Assembly (NCBI GenBank): GCA_026936335.1
Contig: JAPMXV010000010.1
Location: 228,483-292,482 of the forward strand
Length of the DNA: 64,000 nucleotides
Source of the DNA: Mantamonas sphyraenae
Taxonomy: Eukaryota > CRuMs > Mantamonadidae
Reading direction: 5' to 3'
The position numbers and the translations under genes were made by a program. The notes under the pieces were generated by a model. That model was not told where the DNA came from. It made no database searches and saw only the letters and a program-made list of their open reading frames with translations. Every line of letters begins with the position of its first letter. The stretch's first letter is position 1. Positions 1-9,217 of the stretch are shown piece by piece.

Positions 1-2484
1 GAAAAGGCGGCTCAGCTGCGCACACTGCAACGTCAGGTGTGGGAGCTGTTGCCTCGGTTCTGCATCATGCCCGTGGATTGTGCGGAGGAGTTTCCCAACA
101 TGGCCAAGAACCTGGCGCAGACGATGAAGCGGCATCCGCAGTGGCAAAAGGTGATTTGCAGGGGCCTGCGCACGCTGATCCAGTCGAATCGCCGCGTGGC
201 CGGACGCACCGACGACTTTCTGGAGTTGGAGGATGTGAAGAAGGAGGCGTTTGGCACGAGTGGCCAGCATAGCGAGGATGTCAAGGCCAACCGGGCGGCG
301 GAGGAGGAGCAGAAGGCCATGGCCTCGTATCCGTTTGATGAGGCACGTGCAGAGGAGCATTTGGCGTCGGTGACGCGGTATGCAGGCAACTATCTGCCGA
401 TTCTGTTTGGGGTGTTTACACGCACGCGTCCGGGCGACCGACAGGTGGTGGCCGAGTGCATCATGGAGTTTGCCAGTGTGAGCGAGAGCGAGGTGGTCAC
501 GAAACACTTCAACCAGGTGATGAACAGACTGATGAAGTTGGACATGGAAGACGGTGACGAGGAGGATGAGGGCGAGGGTGAAGAGGTGGGCGAGGGTCAA
601 ACGCCGGCCGCGGTGCGCAGGCACAATCTGACGGAACTGGGCATCTGTTTGGTGCACTCGTTGGACGACGAGAGCGTGGGCCACCTGTACGAACTGATGC
701 GTCCGTACCTGGAGGACGAAGACCACACACTGCAGAAAAAGGCGTACAAGATGCTGCGTCGCATGTTCCGCACCCATCCGGATTGGATGCGAGCCAACGT
801 GGACGATCTGATGGCCACCCTTGCCGAGTCGCTGGTGGAAGTGACGTCGGAAGCCAAACAGTTCCGCATGCCGTGTTTGCACTACCTGGTGAGCCAGCTG
901 CAGGGCGAGGACATTGCGGTGATTGAAGACCACATCGCAGAGGTGGTGCTTGCGCTGAAGGAGCAGAACGACGACGCGCGGCTGCAGGCGTACGACCTGT
1001 TGGTGTCCATGTGTGCAAGGTACAAGGAGCTGCCGCAGGGGGCCAGCCAACTGACCATGGGCGACGGCGCAGACGAGCAGGAGGATGAGCAGGAGGCATA
1101 CACACCGTCGCTGGCGGAGGAGAACGTGACCCGATTCTTCCAGATTGTGATGGCGGGTCTGGCCAAGATGGACGAGGAGTCGCTGATGGCCACGTCGACG
1201 ATTTCTGCGCTGGGCAGGCTGATGTACGAGTTCCACAGCGACCTGCCGGACCACGTGTGCACGCAGATCATCGACGCCATCCTGCCGTTCCTGCAACAAG
1301 GGGACAAGGCGATTGTGCGCGTGGTGATCGGCTTCATCAAAGTGTGCATCATGCGTCTGGAACCTGGTCTGTACGAAGATCTGCTGGGCCCCATGATCAA
1401 GGGCCTGCTGCACTGGTCGGCCAACTCGCGACGTGAGCTGCGCCTGAAGGTCAAGGTGATCTTTGAGCGCATGATGCGCAAGGTGGGCTACCACGCCATG
1501 CTGGACCACTTTCCCACCAAACACCGACGCTTCATTGCCACCATCAAGAACGAACACGAGGCCAAGCTGCGCAACCGTGCCAAGGCGCGTGAAGCACACA
1601 TGGAGGCCAACGCGGCGGCGGCGCACCACGAGCGTGTGCTGGCACGCGCACGCGAACAGGGACGCAAGACAGGTGGCGGACCTGGAGAGCGCGCACCCAT
1701 GGACAAGGACGACCTGGGAGGACTGCGACGCAAGACGGAAGGGACGTGGTTGCAGGAGGCCGGCGACGACGATCCGCTGGACTTTTTGGGGGCGAGTGTG
1801 AACCAGCGTGTGCTGTCCACGAAACCGCAGGCACGAGGGAGCAAGAGTGCACTGGACGAGGACTCGGACGACGATGTACAGATTGGCAAGGACGGCCGGG
1901 TGGTGGTGCGAGACGACGATTCGGACGAGGAGGGTGCCCAGTCGGGCGACAAACGCAAACGACGCGCAGACGACACGGGTCTGGAGGAGATGTACAACGA
2001 GGACGAGTTTTTCGACGCCAACGCACGCAAGTTTAAGCGTGCACGTGAGGTGTACGGCAACGGCCTGGTGGGGGAGGAGGACTCGGATGGGGAGTGGGAC
2101 GACGACGAAGACATGGTGGAGCGCGAGATGCGTGGCAGGCGGGGCACAAGCAGCAGCGGCAGCAGCCGACGTGGTGCAGGCGGTGCAGGCGGTGCGGGTG
2201 GCAGTGGAGAGGGTGGCAAGGGCGGAGGGCGCTCGGGACGTGGCAAGCAGCTGCGCGAGGCCAGAGAGAAGTTTGGACGCAAGTACAGGGGCAAGGGCAA
2301 GGGCGATGTGCCTCGAGAGGGCCAGTACCAGCCTGTGGAGTACGTGCCATTGCCCCCGACGCTGAACAACAAGCGGAACAAGAAGGAGAAGCACCAGGTG
2401 AACAACATGCTCAAAGCAGCCAAGATGGGTTCGCTGCAAGGGGCCAAGGGCCGTCGCAGGAAGCAGAGGCAAGGGAGGAAGTGA
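1..2484 (+). CDS. RRP12: RRP12-like ribosome biogenesis protein (5' partial)
   Basis: RRP12 family proteins are HEAT-repeat nucleolar factors needed for 40S and 60S precursor maturation and export. The frame is already open at base 1, so the N-terminal part of the gene lies outside the window; there is no reason to start at the GTG at 37. The visible 827 residues begin in the conserved segment LLPRFCIMPVDCAEEF followed by LAQTMKRHPQWQKVICRGLRTLI, as in RRP12. A long run of helical HEAT-like repeats follows to about residue 540. After that comes a highly charged Asp/Glu/Lys/Arg and Gly-rich tail with nuclear-localisation-like clusters (DKRKRRAD, KGRRRKQRQGRK). No intron is seen. The stop TGA is at 2482-2484 and an AATAAA signal follows at 2571. 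The gene converges on the Fanzor gene. Family identity is from recognised motifs, not a search. Confidence 0.85.
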   Translation, partial: EKAAQLRTLQRQVWELLPRFCIMPVDCAEEFPNMAKNLAQTMKRHPQWQKVICRGLRTLIQSNRRVAGRTDDFLELEDVKKEAFGTSGQHSEDVKANRAAEEEQKAMASYPFDEARAEEHLASVTRYAGNYLPILFGVFTRTRPGDRQVVAECIMEFASVSESEVVTKHFNQVMNRLMKLDMEDGDEEDEGEGEEVGEGQTPAAVRRHNLTELGICLVHSLDDESVGHLYELMRPYLEDEDHTLQKKAYKMLRRMFRTHPDWMRANVDDLMATLAESLVEVTSEAKQFRMPCLHYLVSQLQGEDIAVIEDHIAEVVLALKEQNDDARLQAYDLLVSMCARYKELPQGASQLTMGDGADEQEDEQEAYTPSLAEENVTRFFQIVMAGLAKMDEESLMATSTISALGRLMYEFHSDLPDHVCTQIIDAILPFLQQGDKAIVRVVIGFIKVCIMRLEPGLYEDLLGPMIKGLLHWSANSRRELRLKVKVIFERMMRKVGYHAMLDHFPTKHRRFIATIKNEHEAKLRNRAKAREAHMEANAAAAHHERVLARAREQGRKTGGGPGERAPMDKDDLGGLRRKTEGTWLQEAGDDDPLDFLGASVNQRVLSTKPQARGSKSALDEDSDDDVQIGKDGRVVVRDDDSDEEGAQSGDKRKRRADDTGLEEMYNEDEFFDANARKFKRAREVYGNGLVGEEDSDGEWDDDEDMVEREMRGRRGTSSSGSSRRGAGGAGGAGGSGEGGKGGGRSGRGKQLREAREKFGRKYRGKGKGDVPREGQYQPVEYVPLPPTLNNKRNKKEKHQVNNMLKAAKMGSLQGAKGRRRKQRQGRK

Positions 2485-2528
2485 CGAGGTTGGTGGGAGA
2501 AAGGCAACGTTTGTTCTTTGCGCAGGCC

Positions 2529-2608
2529 TTTGCGACCGACCGTGAACACTGCTGTGCTTTGTTGAAAAACAATAAAAATCCATCCTTTCGATGGTAGTCG
2601 GTCGCAAA
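2529..2608. repeat. Perfect 12-bp inverted repeat flanking the RRP12 poly(A) signal
   Basis: TTTGCGACCGAC (2529-2540) is matched exactly by its reverse complement GTCGGTCGCAAA (2597-2608), separated by 56 bp. The loop contains AATAAA at 2571 and a smaller CCATC/GATGG hairpin just before the second arm. The element lies 74-153 bp beyond the stop codon of the oppositely oriented Fanzor gene. It could be a 3'-end/terminator structure for either gene, a transposon end, or part of a guide RNA. Only the repeat itself is observed. Confidence 0.6.
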
Positions 2609-2681
2609 TCCCTGCCGTCACCCGCCCGTCGCCCCGCCCGCCTTTAGTCTGTGTTGTTTTGTGCGATTGTGCGATTCACTC

Positions 2682-5600
2682 TTACTCCTTGCGCAGTTGC
2701 GCCCGTTGCTTGCGCCACCTCCTCGATGACAGCTTTGTGTGAGTCTTCCTGTCCACGCCCGAGATTGCCACCACCAACAGAGTGGCGATGGTCACCGCAG
2801 CGTCCGTATCCTTGTGCTGCGCCCATCGTTCGCAGCGTGCGCAGTCCCACCATCTTCGGCTACAGCCCCGCCTCGTGTACGATTTCGGGCTCAGGGTCAC
2901 CTGGTGTCCACACTCGCGGCACAGAGCAGAGGTGTACGCCTCGCGTGTGACCACGAGCGTATGTGTACGACTCAGGTGTCTCTTGACGTCCGCCAGAGGG
3001 ACCCGCGCACTGAAGCCGCCGTTCCCAAAAGCAAGCAGGGAGCGCTGCTGGACCAGCCTGTCAATGTCCGAGATGGAGGCCGAGATGCCAGCAAGGTACC
3101 TGTTGCGGAGCTTGCGGTGTTCGTAATGATGCGCATCCACGAGGTTCCGGTGCGGCTCTCGCTGTGCAAACTCTTCCCGCTTTGCTTGGTTCAGTTCTTG
3201 CCATGTCGGGGTAGAAGAAGCAGATGATGATGGTGATGATGATGAGGAGGAGGAGGATGATCGTGCGTTGGATCGTAGCGTACGTCGGGATGCTGCTGCT
3301 GCTGCTGCTCTGCATCTTCTGACTGCTTCCGTGGCAGCCTGGGTCAGGACGTTCTGCTTCTTCCTGAGCTGACTGGTCCGCAGCATATGTCTGTAAGATG
3401 GTGTTGGCAATGGAAAGTAGATACCTGCGTCCACGTGCAGAACATTGTCGCGATCGAGTGTCGCTGACATCTTGTTGTGGTGAAAGACAGCGACGCAGCT
3501 GGTGCAGTCAACGTTGGGGTCCATCCCGATTACAGGTATACCAGCAGGCGTCCACAAATCGTTCTGCCCTAGTGTACGGGCCACCTGTTTGTCTGACTCG
3601 AGCAAGATTCCAGTGCGCTTGCCAGCAGAAGTTTGCGATGGCTCGCACTCCGCATCCAGGTGCTGCATGACGTCTGTAAGGCTGCTCTCGTCGACACCAG
3701 ACTCTTCAAACCACTGCTCCAGCTTGGGCATGGCCGCTCTGCCGTACGCTTGATAAAAGAGGCTCGCCATATGCATGACGTGGAACCACGATAGATCCCG
3801 CACCCGACCCTTCGCGTCGAACCCAACACGGACACATGCGACACGCAGTGCCTCGTCGACGTCTGATGCTGCCACGCAGCCCTGAGCCCCTTTCAGCTTT
3901 CGACGGGCTCCAACAGCCAGGCTATGAGGGGCGTAGACAGTTTGATAGATAGATCGACCGTCGTTGCCACCGAGGGTGATCCCCTGCCCTCGAGTCTCCT
4001 GCCCTGTGTCTGAGTTCCAGAGCCCCGGTAGAACGAGCATGGTGACTGCGTTTACAAGGTCACCCCGGTGGGCTGCCCATCCAGCTTCCGTCCTCATAAT
4101 GCCGACATGTGTTCGCCCTTTGATCCTCTCCAGTGCACGCTGTGAACCTGGGCACAGAACAGCAGCGTGGTCCACAATAAGCTGGTTGAGCTGGCGAGCG
4201 AGCACGTTTGACTTTGCTCGCTCATCCCAGGGCAACGTCTCGATGATCGCGGTGGCGGCTGCTGCTGCTGCTGCTGCTGCTTCGCCTCCCCTCGTACTCA
4301 AGTGCTTCAGAAAGTCGTATGCGACCCGAAACAGCTTGTACTTTAGATCGTAGCCGGACACAGAGACCGTACAGCGTGCTGTAGCGTGTGGGCGAGGTAC
4401 AAGCTGGACAGCGTGGCCACATTGCTCAGCCTCCAATTTGAGCAGACAGATGTAGGACGCGACACGGGCCTGGTTCTTCTCGTCCTCCTTTGCCTTTGAG
4501 AGCAAAGGCGAGCCAGCCACGACCTTGCTCACCTTGTCCTTCAGCGGCTGCAGCTGCGTCCTCCAGTCCATCTGCTGCTGCTGCGCAACCACAAGCGCCT
4601 CTTCATGGTCCTGGTCTTGGTCCTCATCTCGATCCTGCTCGTGATCTTGGTCTGCTTCCGGTTCTCCATCGTCGTCGACCTCGTCCACCTCCTCGACCTC
4701 CTCTGCTTTCACCCTCTTCTTCCATGCTGCGAGTGACATCCCCGACACGTATGCGCATGCCACCTCTGTCAGCTTCCGCGGGAGCTCCGGCACAGCATTG
4801 GACACCATCCTTTTCACCGATGAAGTCCAGTGTCTGGTCGCAAGGTTCCACATGGTCCTCATCTGACGTGCAGCTGACCCCTCAGCCAGCAGATTCTCGA
4901 GTTGCTGACGCTGCTCCTCAAGCTCCAGGCCGTCGTAGTATGGACTCGCAGTATGGGCGCACAACACTCCGTACAAGAGCTCCCGTTCCTGCACGAAGCG
5001 ACTGTGAGTGTCGAGCAGGACTGCTTCCAATTCCTGGCGTTGGCTCTCAGTCATCCTGCTGTCCGCTGCGTCCTGAATAGTCCCACGTGCCACGGTTGTG
5101 GATTTTCCCGCCAGTCCCATCACTCGTTCCACGCCTCCGTGTCCACGGCCGTCATGCATCCCGTACACACCAGACAACGCCTGTTCCTCAGTCGGGCGGC
5201 GGTCGTTTAGCAGCGCTGCAACCTTCCGTCCAAGCTTGTAGAACGATTCACGCTCAGCTGTGCGCGCCTCGTCAATCTCATCCTCATTGTCCTCTTTGCT
5301 TGACTCCTGTACGTAGCAGACATCCTTGCCACAGAGCAGTTTGGCCAAACGGCCCTTCAAGTAGGTGCCCTTGGCCAACATCGAGTCACACAGTGTCTCC
5401 ACCTCGTCGCGGTTGCTGCATGAATCAAGTTTTCCCGCCTCGACATCCGCGAGCAGCTCCTCTCGCTTCTTTTCGACTGCCTTCTCGAACTGCTGCATGT
5501 TGTCGTACCTTTTTGCCTTCTTCTTTGCCTTTTCAATCTCCTCCTGCAGCTCAGTCTGCCGTTCAATCGCGTTGTCGAGCGAGGCACGCTCCCGAGCACC

Positions 5601-8108
5601 CAGCTGAAGCCGTCCTTGCTCCGCAAACGCATCGACGATGTCCGACATCCTACCATCGTCGCTGTCGACACGAATGGTGTATGTCCTGGCGTTCACCACA
5701 CCGTCCCTGAGCGCCATTGATGGGCCCGGGGCAGGTGCAGGTGCCGTTTGGTTTGGTTTGTGCTCCGGCACCCGCGTGTTCCTCGCCAGCTCCGTCAAAT
5801 CGTCCACGGAAGACGCCAAAGAGTAATCCGCACACAGTTGGCGCATGACATACTTGAGCTGCGTACTGGTCCTTGTTCGCATGGCCGGGCGAACGGATGC
5901 CAACGCGAGACGCAGACCGCCCGAATCGCCCAGAGCCGGGCCCAGCTCGTCGGCGCTGTCGGCGCTGGATGTGGCATATGTGTCCTCACGTGCGCTGGGC
6001 ATTGCATGTGCCTCTTGCATGTCCTCTGTCTGCATCTCATCCGACTCCACTTCGTTTTCCAAGTCCTCTTGCTCCGCCCCGGCTCTTCCGTCGGCCTCCC
6101 AGGCCTTTACAAACGCCTCTTCATCCTGGACATCCTGGACACCATTCTCAAGGTCCTCTGTCTCCATACCCGACTCCACTGCGTCGTCAGCGACCTGGTC
6201 CACCTCCCCGGTTTGCACATCTTCGTCATCTGCGCTGGCGTCGGCCTTCCAGACCCTGTATGCCTTGGCGAACGCATCCTCGTCCATGGTGACGTCGTTT
6301 TCCCGTTCGTCATCGATTTGTACCCCCAGCGTCTCGGCCAACAAGGTCACCTGTTCCACCATGCCGCTCCTCGCCTCCTTGATTTCGACATCCGACGCGC
6401 GTCCACGAGCAGGTGCTGTCGGCTCAAGCGTGGAAGCCTGCACGTTGGAATGAATGATTTGGTCCACAGCGTTCTGTACACACCACTTCTGTTGTTGTTC
6501 GGCAACGCGCTGTACACAGTCGCAGATGCGTTCGCGATGGAAGTGGAGAAGGCCCACGGGAGCACGCTGTACAATGGCGCCCGCACAGGTTCCACCCAAA
6601 AGCGCATACGTGAAGAAGCGTGCGTTTGTGCTGTCGTTGCCCATGTGCACCGCTCTCAAATCGACTGTGTTGCCAGCACGGTACTCGTTCCAGTTGTCCT
6701 GCCGGCACCAGCCGCACCGGACGCCTCTCGCCATGAGTGCACAAGCGTCTGCACCCACCACGAGTGCATCTGCGGCGTGCTGAATGGCGCACAGGTTTGC
6801 ATCGTCTGTTGGCAACACACAAAGGCCCTGGTCCACCCAAACGTTCCCGTCGTCGCTGATCGAAACGCGGTCGTTGTCCGCACTCCTCAGGGTCTCGTAC
6901 AGCCCACGCAGCCGGTGTTTTTTGGTGTACGTGTGTACGTGCGCGTCCAGCTCCTGCCGGAATGATGCAGGGATCGCATGGATGGCCGCCAGAACCAAAT
7001 CCATCCCCGCCTCCTCGACGCTGCCTTCCTTGGCGCTGCCATCCTCCACGCCGCCGAGTATGAAGTGGTCGAACCCAGCAACTTCAATGTCGTCGGCAAA
7101 GCGCTGGACAAGCGGACGCACGGACCGGACAAGTTTAGCCAGGGTGGCCGTTTCTGCGAACGCGGCTGAGACAAAGCTCCACGTCCTCACCGGACGGCCC
7201 TCAGGTGGTGTGGTACATTCCAGTGGGACGTACGTGGTCATACCCTCGGGTGACATGCGAGCGAGCGCCTCGACGATGTCATCGCCACTGGAATTTTCGT
7301 TCAGCTGCTGATCGAGAGCATCGCCGCCGTTGGTCAGCACAACGGCGTTGTAGTCCCCCAATGTTGCTGGTTTCGGTGCAGGAAGAGGCACGCGAGCACC
7401 AGCTTGACCGTAAGGCTTGGCACGCTTCGCCGTTGATGCTTCGGGGGCGAAAGAGGCGTTGGCGTGTCCCGGCTTGATGTGAAACGAAGGACAGGAATCG
7501 CTTGTTCGGCCTATCATACGAGCGCTGTATGTTCGGCCAAAGTGCTTCCCCACGTACCTGGCCACCTCTTTGGCAGAGAGCCTCGCCGCAGCAAGTGTGC
7601 ACTCACACGCGTCGCCCTTGCGGGCTACTTCAATGCACAGCGCATACTCAGACATTGCGTAGACGCGGCCACCGTGAATGAGAGATGCCTTCAGCAAGTG
7701 GCTGATGCTGAGCCAGCACAGGTCATCGTTTCGCCGCGAGCGTGAGCGTGTTTGCTTGAGAAAAGGCCAGACCTGGGTTGTGAACCGCTTGCGTGCTTCC
7801 TTGGCGCGTCTCAGCAACGTGGGGCTGGCTTGGCATTTTGTGGTACTGATGTGATGCAGAAACTCCGTCTGCTCGGGGTACTGCACCCTCGCCTGCGCCC
7901 ACCGTTTGGGCTGCTTTTTCTGCGTGCCTTCGCCAGTTTTGAGCGCCGTGTACATCTGCCGTGCTTGATCTGTTCGAATGTCGTTGAGAAAGTGTGTGCG
8001 TACAAAGCGGTGTTTGCTCCGTTGCCTGGTGGGCCTTCTAGGTTTGACGGTGTGCCACGAGGAGGAAACCCAATCTGACTCCGGCTCGACCTGGATATCG
8101 GTATCCAT
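2682..8108 (-). CDS. Fanzor-type (eukaryotic TnpB-like) RuvC nuclease, very large
   Basis: Fanzor proteins are eukaryotic relatives of IS605 TnpB that cut DNA guided by an RNA. The only conserved part I can place is the C-terminal ~300 residues. A RuvC-I-like segment GIPVIGMDPNVDCTSC carries Asp at about residue 1530 (codon 3519-3521). A segment YRHMLRTSQLRKKQNVL resembles the Fanzor post-RuvC-I region. The RuvC-II region reads LLAFGNGGF without Glu, but Glu is present further on in VVTREAYTSALC (~1723), the alternative position known in Fanzors. A CxxC...CxxC zinc ribbon (CREC, CARC) follows, then RuvC-III HKDTDAAVTIA (Asp ~1767). The upstream ~1,500 residues contain acidic repeats, a coiled coil and alanine/serine tracts and match nothing I know. 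The start chosen is the first ATG (8108); the frame stays open upstream only to a GTG (8198) through a GT repeat. It is intronless, unlike most of its neighbours, and 1,808 aa long, against roughly 500-1,000 for familiar Fanzors. No transposon termini were identified. Confidence 0.82.
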   Translation of the reverse strand: MDTDIQVEPESDWVSSSWHTVKPRRPTRQRSKHRFVRTHFLNDIRTDQARQMYTALKTGEGTQKKQPKRWAQARVQYPEQTEFLHHISTTKCQASPTLLRRAKEARKRFTTQVWPFLKQTRSRSRRNDDLCWLSISHLLKASLIHGGRVYAMSEYALCIEVARKGDACECTLAAARLSAKEVARYVGKHFGRTYSARMIGRTSDSCPSFHIKPGHANASFAPEASTAKRAKPYGQAGARVPLPAPKPATLGDYNAVVLTNGGDALDQQLNENSSGDDIVEALARMSPEGMTTYVPLECTTPPEGRPVRTWSFVSAAFAETATLAKLVRSVRPLVQRFADDIEVAGFDHFILGGVEDGSAKEGSVEEAGMDLVLAAIHAIPASFRQELDAHVHTYTKKHRLRGLYETLRSADNDRVSISDDGNVWVDQGLCVLPTDDANLCAIQHAADALVVGADACALMARGVRCGWCRQDNWNEYRAGNTVDLRAVHMGNDSTNARFFTYALLGGTCAGAIVQRAPVGLLHFHRERICDCVQRVAEQQQKWCVQNAVDQIIHSNVQASTLEPTAPARGRASDVEIKEARSGMVEQVTLLAETLGVQIDDERENDVTMDEDAFAKAYRVWKADASADDEDVQTGEVDQVADDAVESGMETEDLENGVQDVQDEEAFVKAWEADGRAGAEQEDLENEVESDEMQTEDMQEAHAMPSAREDTYATSSADSADELGPALGDSGGLRLALASVRPAMRTRTSTQLKYVMRQLCADYSLASSVDDLTELARNTRVPEHKPNQTAPAPAPGPSMALRDGVVNARTYTIRVDSDDGRMSDIVDAFAEQGRLQLGARERASLDNAIERQTELQEEIEKAKKKAKRYDNMQQFEKAVEKKREELLADVEAGKLDSCSNRDEVETLCDSMLAKGTYLKGRLAKLLCGKDVCYVQESSKEDNEDEIDEARTAERESFYKLGRKVAALLNDRRPTEEQALSGVYGMHDGRGHGGVERVMGLAGKSTTVARGTIQDAADSRMTESQRQELEAVLLDTHSRFVQERELLYGVLCAHTASPYYDGLELEEQRQQLENLLAEGSAARQMRTMWNLATRHWTSSVKRMVSNAVPELPRKLTEVACAYVSGMSLAAWKKRVKAEEVEEVDEVDDDGEPEADQDHEQDRDEDQDQDHEEALVVAQQQQMDWRTQLQPLKDKVSKVVAGSPLLSKAKEDEKNQARVASYICLLKLEAEQCGHAVQLVPRPHATARCTVSVSGYDLKYKLFRVAYDFLKHLSTRGGEAAAAAAAAATAIIETLPWDERAKSNVLARQLNQLIVDHAAVLCPGSQRALERIKGRTHVGIMRTEAGWAAHRGDLVNAVTMLVLPGLWNSDTGQETRGQGITLGGNDGRSIYQTVYAPHSLAVGARRKLKGAQGCVAASDVDEALRVACVRVGFDAKGRVRDLSWFHVMHMASLFYQAYGRAAMPKLEQWFEESGVDESSLTDVMQHLDAECEPSQTSAGKRTGILLESDKQVARTLGQNDLWTPAGIPVIGMDPNVDCTSCVAVFHHNKMSATLDRDNVLHVDAGIYFPLPTPSYRHMLRTSQLRKKQNVLTQAATEAVRRCRAAAAAASRRTLRSNARSSSSSSSSSPSSSASSTPTWQELNQAKREEFAQREPHRNLVDAHHYEHRKLRNRYLAGISASISDIDRLVQQRSLLAFGNGGFSARVPLADVKRHLSRTHTLVVTREAYTSALCRECGHQVTLSPKSYTRRGCSRRWWDCARCERWAQHKDTDAAVTIATLLVVAISGVDRKTHTKLSSRRWRKQRAQLRKE

Positions 8109-8240
8109 GGGGTCTTTCGTGACCGTGTCTTTGCCTTTGCTGTCTGCCTCAGTTTGCTGACGAGTGTGTGTGTGTGTGTGTGTCGTGAGGGGTCCCACAC
8201 GTGTGTGAGCCGCAGCAAACGGAATTGAGTGAGGCGGAAT

Positions 8241-8579
8241 TCAACCTACTCGCCCGTTGCCACTTCTGCTCGAGGAGGAGGAGGCTGAAGACGTTGAACG
8301 AGATGCACGGCCTCGACGGCCTCGGGATGCGCTGCGGGATGCACGGGATGCGCGACCTCCCCTGGAATGTGTCTCTTGGTTCTGTACACGTTGCCGTTTC
8401 TGCTGTCGCCACTCCAACGTTTGCCTGCTCCTTCGTTCACGTCTATTTTCCCGAGCCTCAACGCTACGCGGTGAATGAGATACCTCATCCCGTGTGTCTT
8501 CATCGTCTCGACCCCTCTTGCCGCCCTCATCACACAGCAGCAAGAGAACCAACATGAAGAAGAACCAACGGAAGCGCAT
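8241..8579 (-). CDS. Small Arg/Ser-rich hypothetical protein with signal-like N-terminus
   Basis: This open frame of 112 codons begins MRFRWFFFMLVLLLLCDE, which resembles a signal peptide or membrane anchor. It continues as a low-complexity Arg/Ser/Glu chain (for example RASRASRSASRGRRGRASR). It lies just upstream of the Fanzor start, on the same strand. No family is recognised. The composition could be a by-product of purine-rich DNA, so existence as a gene is doubtful without transcript evidence. It might instead be 5' leader sequence of the Fanzor transcript. Confidence 0.22.
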   Translation of the reverse strand: MRFRWFFFMLVLLLLCDEGGKRGRDDEDTRDEVSHSPRSVEARENRRERRSRQTLEWRQQKRQRVQNQETHSRGGRASRASRSASRGRRGRASRSTSSASSSSSRSGNGRVG

Positions 8580-9217
8580 GTTGTTTTGGCGACCACGGCG
8601 CATAGTCGAGCAGTCACTCGTACATTCTCATTCCAACGTGTAGGGTGGCGTTGACAACATTCATTTCGGTGTCCCAGGGTCCTCGCGGCTCTTGCGAGGA
8701 ATCGTTCTGCAAACACATCGAGCTTGTTCAACATGGTGCACTTACGCATGATCGAACCGTAAGAACCCGCAGAAGAGCGAAATCATGTCTTGGTGAACAT
8801 TCTATGTGTTTCTGGGCGTTGTTCTCAAGGGTGGAGCCACGTTCACGCTCAATTGCAACCGGCTGCGCACAGTGTTCAAATGCAACCCCCACAATGGCAA
8901 GGACAAAGTGCATCCCAAGGGCACCGCGCACGTACGTCGTTGCATGGGAGCAGGTGCGGCCTGCTTTGAAACGAAACGGAGAGAACGTGGTCCGAGAGGT
9001 GCTGCGAAGCATCACCGAGCTCAAAATGCCGGACGGCAGGATGAGTGCAAAGACGGAAAATTTGGGAGATGCCAAAACGCAGGTTTTGTTGGGAATGTGT
9101 GGGAACGTGACAGTGACGACACTGGAGCTGCGAACGGAAGCGAACAGCCTGAAAATTCATTCCTGCACCTTGCAAACAACGATCGAGAGAGGAGGAGTTC
9201 ATTCCTGTGCACCTTGC
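8580..9217. other. Spacer without a recognisable gene
   Basis: This ~640 bp stretch lies between the 3' end of the kelch gene and the Fanzor region. Open frames exist on both strands; the plus-strand frame running from 8645 to 10270 is mainly antisense to the kelch gene. None shows a family motif or convincing splice structure. A short hairpin-capable sequence (CCTCGC...GCGAGG) occurs near 8681-8699. Nothing else was identified. Confidence 0.5.

Noticed and set aside
2682-8108. Fanzor frame as an ordinary zinc-finger or chromatin protein
   Set aside because: The order RuvC-I, displaced Glu, zinc ribbon, RuvC-III at the C-terminus is specific to the TnpB/Fanzor group.
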